A stretch of DNA of 64,000 nucleotides from Clostridium estertheticum subsp. estertheticum (GCF_001877035.1 NZ_CP015756.1:2843001-2907000), one strand, 5' to 3'; counted from the first letter of the stretch, positions 7,982 to 18,991 are shown. Program-made: numbers and translations. The notes: a model not told the origin generated them from the letters alone.

Positions 7982-9172
7982 TTAAATATTACTAACAAAA
8001 CTTTCTATCCTATCAAGTCCCTGCTTTATATTTTCCATGGAAGTCGCATATGATAATCTAATAAAATTCTCTGCTCCGAATGCTATTCCCGGTATAACTG
8101 CAACCTTTTCCTTTTCAAGTAGAAGCTTTGAAAAAGAAATTGAATCCTTTATCACTTTTCCATCGATTAATTTATTAAATATATTACTTATATTCACCAT
8201 AACATAAAAAGCACCTTCAGGTTCTATGCAAGATAAATTATTAATACTATTTATTCTTTTCACCATATAATTTCTTCTTATTTTAAATTGTTCTATCATA
8301 CTGTGCATATCATCCTGTTCCCCGCTTAAAGCTTCAACTGATGCATATTGAGCAATTGAATTTGGGTTAGAAGTGGTATGACTTTGTATATTTGACATTA
8401 ATGCTATGATTTCTTTACTACCCGCTGCATACCCTACTCTCCATCCTGTCATAGCATAAGCCTTAGAAAGACCATTAATTACTATAGTTCTTAAATAAGC
8501 ATCTTCTGAAAGGCTTGCTATACTAATGTGATCATTAGCTGCATATAGTAGTTTCTCATAAATCTCATCAGATATTATTATTAAGTTATTTATTTTTGCA
8601 AACTCAGCAATATTCATAAGTTCTTCCCTTGAATACACTGTTCCTGTAGGATTATTTGGGCTATTTAATATTATTGCTTTAGATTTAGAAGTTATCGCTC
8701 TATTAAGATTTGTAATTGTTAACTTAAATTTATTACTTTCCTCTGTTTCGACAAAAACAGGTACCCCATCCGCAAGTTTAACTAATTCTGGATAACTAAC
8801 CCAATATGGAGCTCCAATTATAACTTCATCTCCTGGGTTTAATATAGCTTGGAAAACATTAGCTAAGCATTGTTTTGCTCCAGTTGAAACTATAATTTGA
8901 TCTGTTATATAATTTAAACTGTTATCTTTCTTAAGTTTTTTAATTATTGCCTGTTTTAGTTCAATAATACCAGACGCTGCCGTATATTTTGTCATTCCTT
9001 CGTTTATTGCTTTTATAGCTGCTTCGCGAATATTCTTCGGTGTATTAAAATCAGGTTCACCAGCACCAAACCCTATTACATCAATACCATCAGCTTTCAT
9101 TTTTTTTGCTTTTGCAGTTATATCTAATGTTAAAGATGTTGATATTTTACCAGCTTTTTTAGATAATATCAT
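7982..9172 (-). CDS. Class I pyridoxal-phosphate aminotransferase (aspartate aminotransferase type)
   Basis: 396 residues. Fold type I enzyme: FGAGEPDFNTP near residue 37, NSPNNPTGTVYSREEL (substrate/PLP contact), ISDEIYEKLLY, and the PLP-binding Lys in INGLSKAYAMTGWRVGY. It resembles AspB/AspC-type enzymes that transfer an amino group between aspartate and 2-oxoglutarate, but aromatic or alanine specificity cannot be excluded by eye. The start ATG follows a GGGGG run. It stands alone between rny and ptsH. Confidence 0.88.
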   Translation of the reverse strand: MILSKKAGKISTSLTLDITAKAKKMKADGIDVIGFGAGEPDFNTPKNIREAAIKAINEGMTKYTAASGIIELKQAIIKKLKKDNSLNYITDQIIVSTGAKQCLANVFQAILNPGDEVIIGAPYWVSYPELVKLADGVPVFVETEESNKFKLTITNLNRAITSKSKAIILNSPNNPTGTVYSREELMNIAEFAKINNLIIISDEIYEKLLYAANDHISIASLSEDAYLRTIVINGLSKAYAMTGWRVGYAAGSKEIIALMSNIQSHTTSNPNSIAQYASVEALSGEQDDMHSMIEQFKIRRNYMVKRINSINNLSCIEPEGAFYVMVNISNIFNKLIDGKVIKDSISFSKLLLEKEKVAVIPGIAFGAENFIRLSYATSMENIKQGLDRIESFVSNI

Positions 9173-9354
9173 TTTTTTACCCCCAATATCTATATTAATT
9201 CTATGTTTTATATTAACACAATTTTCTTTCTTTAAATAAACTATATAATTTGTATTGTATTAATATATCATTATTTTTTTATGATGTAAATGGAACAAAT
9301 TATTTTTATTCACAAGTTTCACCATTTAACATATAGTTAATACTTTGCGCAAAA

Positions 9355-9399
9355 AAATCCTCTTAAGATTTAGAAATATTCTAGATTTCAAGAGGATTT
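9355..9399 (-). terminator. Intrinsic terminator after rny
   Basis: AAATCCTCTT / AAGAGGATTT 10-bp stem. On the minus strand the stem runs directly into TTTTTTT. Confidence 0.8.
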
Positions 9400-9413
9400 G
9401 TTATTATATGTTT

Positions 9414-10973
9414 TTATTTCGCATAATCAATAGCTCGTGTTTCACGAATAACATTCACCTTAATTTGCCCTGGATATTCAAGTTCATTTTCAATTCTCTT
9501 AACTAGATTTCTTGCCATTTCGACAGCACCAGCATCATCGATTACATCTGGTTTAATCATAATTCTGACTTCTCTTCCAGCTTGGATAGCATATGACTTC
9601 TCCACACCTTCATAAGAATTTGCAATTTCTTCTAGTTTCTCTAATCTTTTAATGTATGCTTCTAGAGTTTCTCTTCTTGCACCTGGTCTTGCAGCTGATA
9701 TAGCATCTGCCGCTTGAACTAGTATCGCCTCGAGAGATTGTAACTCAACATCACCATGATGCGCTGCAATAGCATTTACTACGATAGGCGACTCATGATG
9801 TTTTTTAGCGATTTCTGAACCTATAAGTGCATGCGGTCCTTCAACTTCATGATCCACAGCCTTACCTATATCATGAAGTAACCCACATCTTTTAGCAAGT
9901 GTTGGGTCAATTCCAAGTTCTGAAGCCATAAGTCCCGCTAAGTATGAAACTTCTATTGAATGTTTTAATACATTCTGACCATAACTAGTTCTGTATTTTA
10001 GTCTTCCAAGTAGCCTAATAATTTCTGAATGAAGACCATGAACTCCCGTTTCGAAAGTTGCTTGTTCTCCCTCTTCTCTTATATCGCTATCAACTTCTTT
10101 TTTAGCTTTTTCTACCATTTCTTCAATCCTTGCAGGATGAATTCTTCCATCCACTATTAGCTTCTCAAGTGCAATTCTTGCAACTTCTCGTCTAATCGGA
10201 TCAAATGCGGAAAGAATTACTGCTTCAGGAGTATCATCTATTATTAAATCTACGCCCGTAAGTGTTTCTAGCGTTCGAATGTTTCTACCCTCTCTGCCTA
10301 TTATTCTTCCCTTCATCTCATCATTTGGAAGAGAAACCACATGAACTGTTGTTTCTGCAACATGATCAGCCGCACATCTTTGAATAGCATAAGTAATAAT
10401 TTCTCTTGCCCTTTTATCTGCTTCTTCTTTTGCTTTAGTTTCAATTTCTTTTATCATAATTGCAGCATCGTGTTTAATTTCTTTCTTTATTTCTTCTAAC
10501 AATACTTGTTTTGCTTCATCAGATGTTAATCCTGATAGTCTTTCCAATTCTCCCCTTTGTTTTGTGTATAAATCTTGTACACTTGTTTCTACAGTCTCAA
10601 TTTCTTGTTGCTTTTTATTAAGATTTTCTTCTTTTCTCTCTAACACATCACCTTTTTTATCTAAAGATTCTTCTCTTTGGATATTTCTTCTTTCTAACCT
10701 TTGAACTTCATTACGTCTTTCTCTTGATTCTTTTTCTAAATCAGTTCTAAGTCTGTGAACTTCTTCCTTCGCCTCTAAAATAGCTTCTTTCTTTCTTGTT
10801 TCAGCTTCTTTCGCGCTATCATCAAGAATTTTTTTAGCTTCTTTTTCAGCCTCGGAAATATTTGCTTGAGATTTATTTTTTCTAGTATAAACTACAACAA
10901 AACCAACTACAGAAATAACAATCAAAATAGCACAAACTACTATAAAAATTAGTAAACCTTTAGTATTATTCAT
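9414..10973 (-). CDS. rny: Ribonuclease Y
   Basis: 519 residues. One N-terminal membrane helix (residues ~6-28), then a long charged coiled coil (~30-200, rich in Lys, Glu and Arg), a KH domain ([21 protein letters not shown]) and an HD domain with [17 protein letters not shown] and [12 protein letters not shown]. It is the membrane-anchored endoribonuclease that starts bulk mRNA decay in many Firmicutes and a degradosome component. It is preceded by a GGAGGTG site and followed by its own terminator. Pnp, a common degradosome partner, is coded ~10 kb upstream in the same direction. Confidence 0.97.
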   Translation of the reverse strand: MNNTKGLLIFIVVCAILIVISVVGFVVVYTRKNKSQANISEAEKEAKKILDDSAKEAETRKKEAILEAKEEVHRLRTDLEKESRERRNEVQRLERRNIQREESLDKKGDVLERKEENLNKKQQEIETVETSVQDLYTKQRGELERLSGLTSDEAKQVLLEEIKKEIKHDAAIMIKEIETKAKEEADKRAREIITYAIQRCAADHVAETTVHVVSLPNDEMKGRIIGREGRNIRTLETLTGVDLIIDDTPEAVILSAFDPIRREVARIALEKLIVDGRIHPARIEEMVEKAKKEVDSDIREEGEQATFETGVHGLHSEIIRLLGRLKYRTSYGQNVLKHSIEVSYLAGLMASELGIDPTLAKRCGLLHDIGKAVDHEVEGPHALIGSEIAKKHHESPIVVNAIAAHHGDVELQSLEAILVQAADAISAARPGARRETLEAYIKRLEKLEEIANSYEGVEKSYAIQAGREVRIMIKPDVIDDAGAVEMARNLVKRIENELEYPGQIKVNVIRETRAIDYAK

Positions 10974-11283
10974 CGATTATCAACACCTCCCTTGCTTATT
11001 TCAAATCTATTTAAGAGTAAATATGAAAGCTAGAAAAGGTGCTATATTTATTTAGTTGGTAGCAATTAAAATATGCAAACCAGTATTTGTATTTATTTTA
11101 TATTACTTTTCAATTAATGTCAAGATTATAGGAATTAAATAATCTATTTTATCGTTATATATCCAGTACTATAATAATATCCTTTAGTTATATGTATTAC
11201 TTATAGTTTTAACTAAAATTATATAAAATTAATAAACAAACAATTAATAATTAATTAAAGAAAAAAGCAAGTATAAACTTGCT
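10974..11283. other. 310-bp gene-free spacer between recA and rny
   Basis: It holds the recA terminator at the right end and presumably the rny promoter. No open frame, recognised RNA motif or strong promoter match was seen in the AT-rich remainder. Confidence 0.6.
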
Positions 11284-11285
11284 TT
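11264..11285 (-). terminator. recA terminator overlapping its stop codon
   Basis: AAAGCAAGT / ACTTGCTTT stem with a 4-nt loop, followed on the minus strand by TTTTTTC. The 5' arm covers part of the recA stop codon. Confidence 0.85.
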
Positions 11286-12339
11286 ATGCTTCCTTCTTAC
11301 TAGCTTCCTTTTTAGTTACTTCTTTTTTATTAATTTCTGGATTATTGTATAATGGCAAATCGTGTTTTGCTCTTATTTTGTTTTCTATTTCTAGCATAAC
11401 AAGGGGATTCTCGGCGAAATATTGTTTTGAATTTTCTCTTCCTTGTCCAAGACGTATATCTCCATAGGAAAACCATGCCCCGCTTTTTTGTACAATTTCT
11501 TCTGTAACACCTATATCTAGGACATCACCCTCACGAGATATGCCGTGACCATACATAATATCGAATTCAACTTTCTTAAATGGAGGAGCTACTTTGTTCT
11601 TAACAATTTTTATTCTTGTTCTATTACCCATAAATTCGTCACCTTGTTTAATTGTATCTATTTTTCTAATATCTATTCTAACAGATGCATAAAATTTAAG
11701 TGCCCGACCACCAGGAGTTACTTCTGGGCTACCAAACATTACTCCAACTTTTTCTCTTAATTGATTTATGAATACAAGAACACATTGAGACTTATTTATG
11801 GACCCTGCAAGTTTTCTTAAAGCTTGAGACATAAGTCTTGCTTGGAGTCCTATATGAGAGTCTCCCATCTCGCCTTCAATTTCAGCTTTAGGTACTAATG
11901 CTGCTACTGAATCCACAACAATTACATCAATAGCTCCAGAACGTACTAGCGCCTCTGTAATCTCTAAAGCCTGTTCACCAGTATCCGGTTGTGAGACTAT
12001 TAAATTTTCTATATCTATTCCTAGAGCCTTAGCATATTCAGGATCTAATGCATTCTCTGCATCTATAAATGCAGCTGTTCCACCATTTTTTTGAGCTTCT
12101 GCAACTATATGGAGTGCAACTGTAGTTTTACCTGAAGATTCTGGTCCAAAAACTTCAATCATTCTTCCTCTAGGTACTCCACCTATACCAAGTCCTATAT
12201 CAAGTCCTAAACAGCCGGTAGAAATGGCCTCTACATTTAACTTACTATTTGCTCCGAGTTTCATTACAGAACCTTTTCCAAATTGTTTTTCTATTTGACC
12301 CATAGCAATTTCTAATGCTTTTAATTTTTCATTATTCAT
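11284..12339 (-). CDS. recA: Recombinase RecA
   Basis: 351 residues from the preferred start [10 protein letters not shown], chosen because AAGGGG lies 6-7 nt upstream; an ATG eight codons earlier has no site. Walker A is GPESSGKT, Walker [11 protein letters not shown], and the LexA/ssDNA-contacting loop [19 protein letters not shown] is intact. It forms filaments on ssDNA, catalyses strand exchange and triggers LexA self-cleavage. The C-terminal tail ([17 protein letters not shown]) is Lys/Glu-rich rather than mainly acidic. A consensus promoter and LexA box lie upstream, so it is under SOS control. Confidence 0.97.
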   Translation of the reverse strand: MNNEKLKALEIAMGQIEKQFGKGSVMKLGANSKLNVEAISTGCLGLDIGLGIGGVPRGRMIEVFGPESSGKTTVALHIVAEAQKNGGTAAFIDAENALDPEYAKALGIDIENLIVSQPDTGEQALEITEALVRSGAIDVIVVDSVAALVPKAEIEGEMGDSHIGLQARLMSQALRKLAGSINKSQCVLVFINQLREKVGVMFGSPEVTPGGRALKFYASVRIDIRKIDTIKQGDEFMGNRTRIKIVKNKVAPPFKKVEFDIMYGHGISREGDVLDIGVTEEIVQKSGAWFSYGDIRLGQGRENSKQYFAENPLVMLEIENKIRAKHDLPLYNNPEINKKEVTKKEASKKEA

Positions 12340-12373
12340 AAATTTCCCCTTCGGGCTCACCATCCTTCATTAA

Positions 12374-12387
12374 CGAACGTCTGTTCC
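12374..12387. promoter_or_regulatory. LexA (SOS) operator of recA
   Basis: CGAACGTCTGTTCC contains GAAC-4-GTTC, the core of the Gram-positive LexA/DinR box. It lies just downstream of the recA -10, where bound LexA would block initiation. Confidence 0.85.
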
Positions 12388-12393
12388 ATTGTA

Positions 12394-12422
12394 AGTATAC
12401 ACTATTTATTTCACATGGTCAA
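12394..12422 (-). promoter_or_regulatory. recA promoter
   Basis: On the minus strand TTGACC (-35) and TATACT (-10) are separated by exactly 17 bp, a strong sigma-A promoter. The LexA box follows at +1. Confidence 0.85.
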
Positions 12423-12505
12423 CATGCATTGTAATATAATATTTCCAATTTTGTAACACTATAGTAAGTGCATATTTTTATTATTAACAGTCTTTAATAA
12501 TTTAA

Positions 12506-13051
12506 TCACTTATCAACTCTAATTGTGCCTTTATTTTTTACAAAATAATCGACACCTGATATTATTGTAATAATTACTGCCGCACCCATGAAAACATCAG
12601 TAAATATATTTAATGTATTATTCACATAAGATAAATTTATCAGAGCTGTTATTATAGCTACTATTTGAATAACGGTTTTTAGTTTTCCCCACTTACTAGC
12701 TGCAATCACTTTTCCCTCTGACGCAGCTATTGTTCTAAGACCTGAAACTGCAAATTCTCTAGCAATTATAATCATAGCTACCCACCCATACACTATATGA
12801 AGTTCTACTAATGATACAAGCGCCGCAGTTACTAATAATTTATCGGCTAGTGGGTCCATAAATTTTCCGAAATTAGTTATTTGATTTCTACTTCTTGCTA
12901 TATAACCATCCAATTTATCAGTAAGAGAAGCTAAGATAAAAATAATTGTAGCAAGTTCTCTTCCATAAGGTATACCTTTAGCTGCTATAAAAAGTAAAAA
13001 TATAGGTACTAAAAAAATTCGTATCATTGTAAGTCTATTTGCAAGATTCAT
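12506..13051 (-). CDS. pgsA: CDP-diacylglycerol-glycerol-3-phosphate 3-phosphatidyltransferase
   Basis: 181 residues. Four to five hydrophobic segments and the CDP-alcohol phosphotransferase motif DxxDGxxAR-x8-GxxxDxxxD, seen as [27 protein letters not shown]. It makes phosphatidylglycerophosphate in the membrane. The ATG at 13051 has AGGAG 9 nt upstream; an in-frame TTG three codons earlier directly abuts the AGGAG and is unlikely. It overlaps the rimO 3' end by 17 bp, implying translational coupling. Confidence 0.93.
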   Translation of the reverse strand: MNLANRLTMIRIFLVPIFLLFIAAKGIPYGRELATIIFILASLTDKLDGYIARSRNQITNFGKFMDPLADKLLVTAALVSLVELHIVYGWVAMIIIAREFAVSGLRTIAASEGKVIAASKWGKLKTVIQIVAIITALINLSYVNNTLNIFTDVFMGAAVIITIISGVDYFVKNKGTIRVDK

Positions 13052-14372
13052 AGCACACAACTCCTATTAAATCATATTCTAAAGCTTTAGTAACTTTCAC
13101 TTTAACAAATTCTCCCTTATCATAATTTTTATCAGATTCGAAGAAAATATTACCATCTACTTCTGGTGCCATTTCATAATTTCTACCATAATAAGTTTCA
13201 CCATTAAAACCTTCTACCAAAACTTTATAAATCATTCCTATTTTTTTATTATTAATTTCTTTTGATATACTTTGTTGCATAATCATTAATTCCTCTTCAC
13301 GCTTAACTTTTATTTCCTCTGAAATTTGATTTTCCATTTCGCAGGCTTCAGTTCCCTCTTCCTTAGAGTACTGAAAAACCCCTAGTTTATCAAACTTGGT
13401 TTCTTTAATAAATTGTTTTAACTCATCAAAATTTTCCTGAGTTTCTCCTGGAAATCCTACAATTAGAGTAGTTCTAAGTACTAATCCCTTAATATTTTTT
13501 CTCATCTTATTTATATTTTCTGTTATAATATTTTTTCGGCCTTTTCTTTTCATTAATTTAAGAATATCATCACTTATATGTTGGATTGGTATATCTACAT
13601 ATTTGCAAACTTTATCATTTAAAGCTATTTCATCAATTATTTCATCTGTCATTTCTTCTGCATAACAATAAAGTACTCTAATCCATTCAATTGTGCTTAT
13701 TTCAGAAATTTTGCTGATCAGTGTGTGTAAGTTCTTTTTACCATAAAGGTCAATTCCATATCTGGTTGTATCTTGAGCTACCAATATAATTTCTTTACAT
13801 CCACGTTCACTTAATCCCTTTACCTCTTGTATTATATTTTCCATCTTTCTACTTCTATATTTTCCTCTAATATTTGGTATTGCGCAATATGTACAAGCAT
13901 TATCACACCCTTCTGAAATTCTAACATAAGCAGAATAGGTTTCTGTAGTTAATACTCTTTGTCCTTCATTTATGTTTTCATCACTATAACTACAATATTG
14001 TACTTTAATTTTTTTTAAAAGCACCTCTTCTATACTACTTAATAACTTGTTATAATCGTTAACTCCGAGCATAATATCAAGTTCTGGCATAAGTTCAAGC
14101 AGCTCTGATCCATAACGTTGAGTTAAGCACCCCGTTGCAATTAGTACTGTGCACTTATACTTTTCCTTATATTCAGACATTTCTAGAATAGTGTCTATTG
14201 ACTCTTGTTTTGAAGATTCTATGAATCCACATGTATTTACTAAAATTATATCTGCTAGTTTAGGATCATTTGTCATATTATATCTTTCACTTAAACTACC
14301 TATTATAATCTCACTATCAATTCTATTTTTATCACAACCTAAATTTATAACTCCAACTTTCAATTTTTCCAT
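13035..14372 (-). CDS. rimO: Ribosomal protein S12 methylthiotransferase RimO
   Basis: 445 residues. N-terminal UPF0004 domain ([13 protein letters not shown], with Cys for an auxiliary Fe-S cluster), radical-SAM domain with the CxxxCxxC motif ([13 protein letters not shown]) and C-terminal TRAM domain ([17 protein letters not shown]). It methylthiolates an Asp of S12. RimO rather than MiaB is favoured by the [11 protein letters not shown] segment and the position beside pgsA. It overlaps pgsA. Confidence 0.92.
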   Translation of the reverse strand: MEKLKVGVINLGCDKNRIDSEIIIGSLSERYNMTNDPKLADIILVNTCGFIESSKQESIDTILEMSEYKEKYKCTVLIATGCLTQRYGSELLELMPELDIMLGVNDYNKLLSSIEEVLLKKIKVQYCSYSDENINEGQRVLTTETYSAYVRISEGCDNACTYCAIPNIRGKYRSRKMENIIQEVKGLSERGCKEIILVAQDTTRYGIDLYGKKNLHTLISKISEISTIEWIRVLYCYAEEMTDEIIDEIALNDKVCKYVDIPIQHISDDILKLMKRKGRKNIITENINKMRKNIKGLVLRTTLIVGFPGETQENFDELKQFIKETKFDKLGVFQYSKEEGTEACEMENQISEEIKVKREEELMIMQQSISKEINNKKIGMIYKVLVEGFNGETYYGRNYEMAPEVDGNIFFESDKNYDKGEFVKVKVTKALEYDLIGVVCYESCK

Positions 14373-14559
14373 AAGTCAGCCTCCTTGTTTGTCTCTGCGG
14401 TAAATCCCATTTATTAACTTTTTCCTCGTTGTTTAGTTCTTAAAACAGATAATAACTATTATCTATTATCATTCTATATTTGTATACATAAATTATTGTA
14501 AATGTGATTTACAAATTAAACAAGGGTATTTACAATTATTCTTACAAAAATTTGTTTTA

Positions 14560-16866
14560 TTAACTTTTAAGCTCAGCATTGCTTACCAATATTTCCCTAG
14601 GTTTACTTCCATTTCTACCAGATATAATCCTACGTTCCTCCATTTGTTCTATAATTCTCGCTGCTCTATTATAACCTATTTTTAGCTTACGTTGCAATAA
14701 GGAAGTTGATGCTTGACCATTTTCAACAACTATTCTAATTGCTTCATTTAACAATTCATCAATGCCTTCATTATCATCTTTCTTTACCGAACTACTTTCT
14801 ATTTCATCTATTATTTCTTTTTCATAATTCACCTCTGTCTTCTGGTCCTTTATAAAATTAACAACTCGTTCAACTTCTTCTTCTGATACAAAAGCTCCTT
14901 GTATTCTAATTGGTTTAGCCTCTCCAGACGGATAAAAAAGCATATCTCCTTTACCAAGTAATTTTTCTGCACCAGCGGAATCTAAAATTGTTCTTGAATC
15001 TATTTGACTTGAAACCGCAAATGATATTCTTGAAGGTATATTAGCCTTTATCACGCCTGTAATAACATCCACCGAAGGCCTTTGCGTAGCAATTACTAAA
15101 TGCATTCCTGCCGCTCTTGCCATTTGTGCGAGCCTACCAATATACTCTTCTACATCATTTGCACAAACCGTCATTAAGTCCGCTAACTCATCAATTATTA
15201 TGACAATCCATGGTAATTTTTCTTCAAGAATGCCTTTATTAACCAATTCATTATATCCCTCAATACTTCGCACATTATTTTCTGCAAAACTCTTATATCT
15301 TCTTGTCATTTCATTAACAGCCCAATTTAAAGCACCTGCTGATTTTTTTGGATCTGTTACAACTGGTATTAATAAATGAGGTATTCCATTATAAATATTT
15401 AATTCAACAACCTTGGGGTCAATTAGCAATAACTTAACCTCCTCTGGTGAATATTTATAAAGTAAACTTATTATTAATGAATTTATGCAAACACTCTTTC
15501 CGGAGCCCGTAGCCCCAGCTACTAATAAATGTGGCATTTTTGTTAAGTCCGAAACAACACAATTACCACCTATGTCTTTTCCTAAACTAAAAGACAAATT
15601 TTTGTTTGTTTCTAAAAATTCATTAGACTCTATTACTTCTCTTAAGTACACTGCACTTAACTCTTTATTTGGCACTTCAATTCCTACAGCCGCCTTACCG
15701 GGTATTGGTGCTTCAATTCTTACACCCGACGAAGCTAAATTCAATGCAATATCATCTGCTAAATTCACAATCTTGCTCACCTTAACCCCAGCATTTGGCT
15801 GAAGCTCGAACCTTGTCACTGAAGGTCCTTTGGTAACTTGAATAACTTTTGCTTCAACTCCAAAGCTACTTAATGTCTCTTGCAATTTATTCGCATTATT
15901 AAGTAATTCTTTTTTATCATTTTTATTCATTTTAGAAGTAATATTTTCATTTAATAACTCCAAAGTAGGATATTCATATTTATAGTTTGGCTTTATTTGC
16001 ACACTATTTAATTGAATTTCTTGTTCAAGCTCTTGCTTTATAGAATTATCTATGTGCTTTACTTTTGTGCCTCTTGTATTATCACTCTTATTAATATTAG
16101 GGGCTTCATCTTCATTTTGTACTTGGCCTTCCGCTTCAATATCATTTGACTTTATAAAATCAATTATTTTAATTTTGTTGCTAATATCTTTAATAAATTT
16201 GTTTTTCCCTCCACTTGAAACCGCTAACTCTTCTTGACTATCATTGTTTTCTATATATAGCTCCTTACTATCATTTTTATTAGTATCTCTTTTAGTAATA
16301 AATCTTTCCTTAAAATACATAAATACATCATTTAACGATACGTTTAATATTATAATTAAACAAATTACATAAATGGCAATAAAAATTATACAACTTCCAA
16401 CATCACCAAATAATGTGTACATTGGTACATCAATGGAATAACTAATAATACCACCGTGTAAAACACTTGATGATTTATATATTTTATTTATTCCAAGCAA
16501 AAAATCTCCTTTAACATAGTACTCATCTAAAGTTAACATTTGTATAAATAGCAATGTGTTCATTATAGTAAGCATTATCCCATAAAACTTTTTACTAAAA
16601 TTTATCTTACCTTTCTTAACAATATCACAAAAACCTATAAATAATATCAAAAACGGAGAAAGATATGCACCTAACCCCAAAGTCGCAAAAAGTAGATGAT
16701 TAATAAAATTACCAATCATACCTGATATTGAATTAGAATTTGAAAATATAGTTGAAAATATGCTTAATAACATTAATATGCCTATTGTTATTAATACTAT
16801 TCCAAAAATTTCACTATCACTATCTACAATCTTAGAACCTTTAGATTTAGTCTTTTTTCTGGCCAA
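14560..16866 (-). CDS. ftsK: FtsK/SpoIIIE-family DNA translocase
   Basis: 768 residues, like SpoIIIE. About four membrane helices occupy residues 20-180, then a charged, poorly conserved linker (~190-300), and the RecA-like motor with Walker A GATGSGKS and Walker B WIVIIIDELADL. The C-terminal winged-helix gamma domain (LLQRKLKIGYNRAARIIEQME) reads KOPS/SRS sequences. It pumps chromosomal DNA through the division or sporulation septum. The start is TTG with GAGGTG upstream. Confidence 0.95.
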   Translation of the reverse strand: MARKKTKSKGSKIVDSDSEIFGIVLITIGILMLLSIFSTIFSNSNSISGMIGNFINHLLFATLGLGAYLSPFLILFIGFCDIVKKGKINFSKKFYGIMLTIMNTLLFIQMLTLDEYYVKGDFLLGINKIYKSSSVLHGGIISYSIDVPMYTLFGDVGSCIIFIAIYVICLIIILNVSLNDVFMYFKERFITKRDTNKNDSKELYIENNDSQEELAVSSGGKNKFIKDISNKIKIIDFIKSNDIEAEGQVQNEDEAPNINKSDNTRGTKVKHIDNSIKQELEQEIQLNSVQIKPNYKYEYPTLELLNENITSKMNKNDKKELLNNANKLQETLSSFGVEAKVIQVTKGPSVTRFELQPNAGVKVSKIVNLADDIALNLASSGVRIEAPIPGKAAVGIEVPNKELSAVYLREVIESNEFLETNKNLSFSLGKDIGGNCVVSDLTKMPHLLVAGATGSGKSVCINSLIISLLYKYSPEEVKLLLIDPKVVELNIYNGIPHLLIPVVTDPKKSAGALNWAVNEMTRRYKSFAENNVRSIEGYNELVNKGILEEKLPWIVIIIDELADLMTVCANDVEEYIGRLAQMARAAGMHLVIATQRPSVDVITGVIKANIPSRISFAVSSQIDSRTILDSAGAEKLLGKGDMLFYPSGEAKPIRIQGAFVSEEEVERVVNFIKDQKTEVNYEKEIIDEIESSSVKKDDNEGIDELLNEAIRIVVENGQASTSLLQRKLKIGYNRAARIIEQMEERRIISGRNGSKPREILVSNAELKS

Positions 16867-17015
16867 AGTATCACCTCAATTTTTATTAGTTCTATCTTTA
16901 TTATTTCTACAAACATTATAAATCACCTTTATCTTTAAATAGATTTATAAATGTATTTTAAACTACTTCTATAAGAATTACCATTAGAATCTGGTGGTTA
17001 TAATAAACAGTCAAT

Positions 17016-17062
17016 AAAAACAGATATAAATAGGTCATTTAGACCTATTTATATCTGTTTTT
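17016..17062 (-). terminator. tepA terminator overlapping its stop codon
   Basis: Perfect 21-bp stem (begins AAAAACAGATATAAATAGG) with a 5-nt loop, followed by TTATTGACTG on the minus strand. It separates tepA from ftsK. Confidence 0.8.
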
Positions 17063-17744
17063 AAACTTTATCTATCATTTCATTTAACTTTGATAAAGCT
17101 TCACTTATTCCACCAACTTCATCTATTAGCCCATTATCCACTGCTTGTTTTCCTATGAGTATAGTACCCATATCATTTAAAAGCTCATCAGTTTGAAGCA
17201 TTAGTCTATTTACCGTTTCCTTGTCAATCTTTGAGGTTCTAATAATAAATTCTGTGATTCTCTCTTGCATTTTATTAAAATACTCAAAAGTTTGAGGTAC
17301 TCCTATGATTAAACCATTCATTCTTATAGGGTGAATTATCATAGTTGCAGATGGAGAAATAAATGAATATTCAGCAGCTGTTGCTAGTGGTATGCCTATT
17401 GAATGCCCTCCACCGACCACAAGTGACACTGTTGGCTTACTTACGCTGCGAATCATCTCCGCTATTGCAAGTCCCGCTTCCACATCTCCTCCTACAGTAT
17501 TTAGGACTATAAGAATACCTTTTACTTTTTCATCTCTCTCCATAGCAATAAGTTCTGGAATAACATGTTCATACTTAGTAGCCTTTGTTTGAGGAGATAA
17601 CATCATATGTCCTTCTATTTGCCCAATAATTGGTAAAACTTGAATCCTATCATCCTGAGTTGCAACATTAGTCGTTCCAAGTTCTTTGATACTTTCTACC
17701 TGATCATTATTCTTATCTTCATTGTTTTTTTGAGTTTTTAACAT
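17061..17744 (-). CDS. tepA: ClpP-like serine protease TepA
   Basis: 227 residues. ClpP/crotonase fold with the nucleophile Ser in GGGHSIGIPLATAA and His in TMIIHPIRMNG; GLIDEVGGI closes the fold as in ClpP. Bacillus TepA (YmfB) is linked to protein export and germination proteins, and it neighbours spoIIIE and dapG there as here. No ClpX-binding tail was identified. The ATG at 17744 has AGGAGG 8 nt upstream; the ATG two codons earlier is too close to it. Confidence 0.85.
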   Translation of the reverse strand: MLKTQKNNEDKNNDQVESIKELGTTNVATQDDRIQVLPIIGQIEGHMMLSPQTKATKYEHVIPELIAMERDEKVKGILIVLNTVGGDVEAGLAIAEMIRSVSKPTVSLVVGGGHSIGIPLATAAEYSFISPSATMIIHPIRMNGLIIGVPQTFEYFNKMQERITEFIIRTSKIDKETVNRLMLQTDELLNDMGTILIGKQAVDNGLIDEVGGISEALSKLNEMIDKV

Positions 17745-17800
17745 TTGCATTCCTCCTAATTCACTTTATTTTGTGCATTAAGAGAAACTATATACATTTT

Positions 17801-18991
17801 TTAACCTAATTTAAATTCTCTATGTAGTGCGATAATAGCTTCTTGGGCATCTTTTGTTTCTACAAGACACCATATTGTCATATGAGAATCTGCTGTTTGT
17901 AATACTTCAATTTTTTGTTTTGTTAACGCCTTAAGTATTCTCGCCATAACACCAGGTATACCTCTCATTTTTGAACCAATAATTGCAAGTTTACTACAAT
18001 CACTAACATAAGAATAAGATATATTAAGTTCTTTTGTTAAATCGGTAAATTTAGTAAAGTCTTTTTCATCAATAGTAAATATTTTCTCTTTAGGAAAAAC
18101 GTTTATAAGATCTATACTTATAAAATTTTCAGCTAGAATATCAAAAAGATCATCATAGCTAGAACCAGAATTTTTAGTTACTTTTATTTGAACCCTATTA
18201 TTCATATGTGTAATTCCTGTAATTATATTATTATCATCTTCACTATCAAAATTTGAAATTACAGTTCCGTCGCACTCGTTCATAGTATTTTTTATTACGA
18301 GTGGTATATTATTTTTTTTACATATCTCCACTGCTCTTGGGTGTATAACCTTTGCTCCTTGATCCGCAAATTGAAATATTTCATCATAACTTATCTTTTT
18401 TATTAAAGTTGCCTCAGAAACTATTCTTGGATCCGCTGTCATTATTCCATCTACATCAGTGTATATTTGGACCTCTACTGCGTTAAGCGCTGCGCCAAGT
18501 AGTGCAGCTGTAACATCACTTCCACCTCTCCCAATGGTCGTAACATAGCCCTTGTCATCCATACCTTGAAATCCTGCAACTACAGGAACCTTTCCGCTTT
18601 TCAGAATACTTAATATCCTTTTTGTGTCTACATTAAGTATCGCAGCATTTGTATATCTACTATCTGTAATTATACCTGCTTGTCCTCCAGTTAAAGGTAG
18701 CGTACCAATTTTATTATTATTTAATTCATTGCACATTATTACAGTGCTTATAATTTCACCACAACTCATTAGTAAATCTATTGCTAATGGATTTGCAAGT
18801 TTAAAATCATCATCTATTTGTGATAACAGTGTATCAGTAGCATAAGGCTCACCTTTTCTTCCCATAGCAGATACTACTACCACTGGTAAATATCCCTCAG
18901 CCTTTGCATTTATTACTTTGCTTGCTACAAGCTTTCTTTTTTCCTTAGTTGAAACAGATGTACCGCCAAACTTTTGAACTAATATCTTCAT
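17801..18991 (-). CDS. dapG: Aspartate kinase (DapG type)
   Basis: 396 residues. The N-terminal amino-acid-kinase domain starts KILVQKFGGTSVS and includes GRGGSDVTAALLGAALNA and VYTDVDGIMTADPR-type substrate segments. Two C-terminal ACT domains (from ~ residue 265) bind allosteric effectors. It phosphorylates aspartate, the first step to lysine/diaminopimelate, threonine and methionine. Neighbouring tepA and ymxH-type genes match the Bacillus dapG locus, whose enzyme serves diaminopimelate and dipicolinate supply. AGGAGG precedes the ATG. Confidence 0.93.
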   Translation of the reverse strand: MKILVQKFGGTSVSTKEKRKLVASKVINAKAEGYLPVVVVSAMGRKGEPYATDTLLSQIDDDFKLANPLAIDLLMSCGEIISTVIMCNELNNNKIGTLPLTGGQAGIITDSRYTNAAILNVDTKRILSILKSGKVPVVAGFQGMDDKGYVTTIGRGGSDVTAALLGAALNAVEVQIYTDVDGIMTADPRIVSEATLIKKISYDEIFQFADQGAKVIHPRAVEICKKNNIPLVIKNTMNECDGTVISNFDSEDDNNIITGITHMNNRVQIKVTKNSGSSYDDLFDILAENFISIDLINVFPKEKIFTIDEKDFTKFTDLTKELNISYSYVSDCSKLAIIGSKMRGIPGVMARILKALTKQKIEVLQTADSHMTIWCLVETKDAQEAIIALHREFKLG

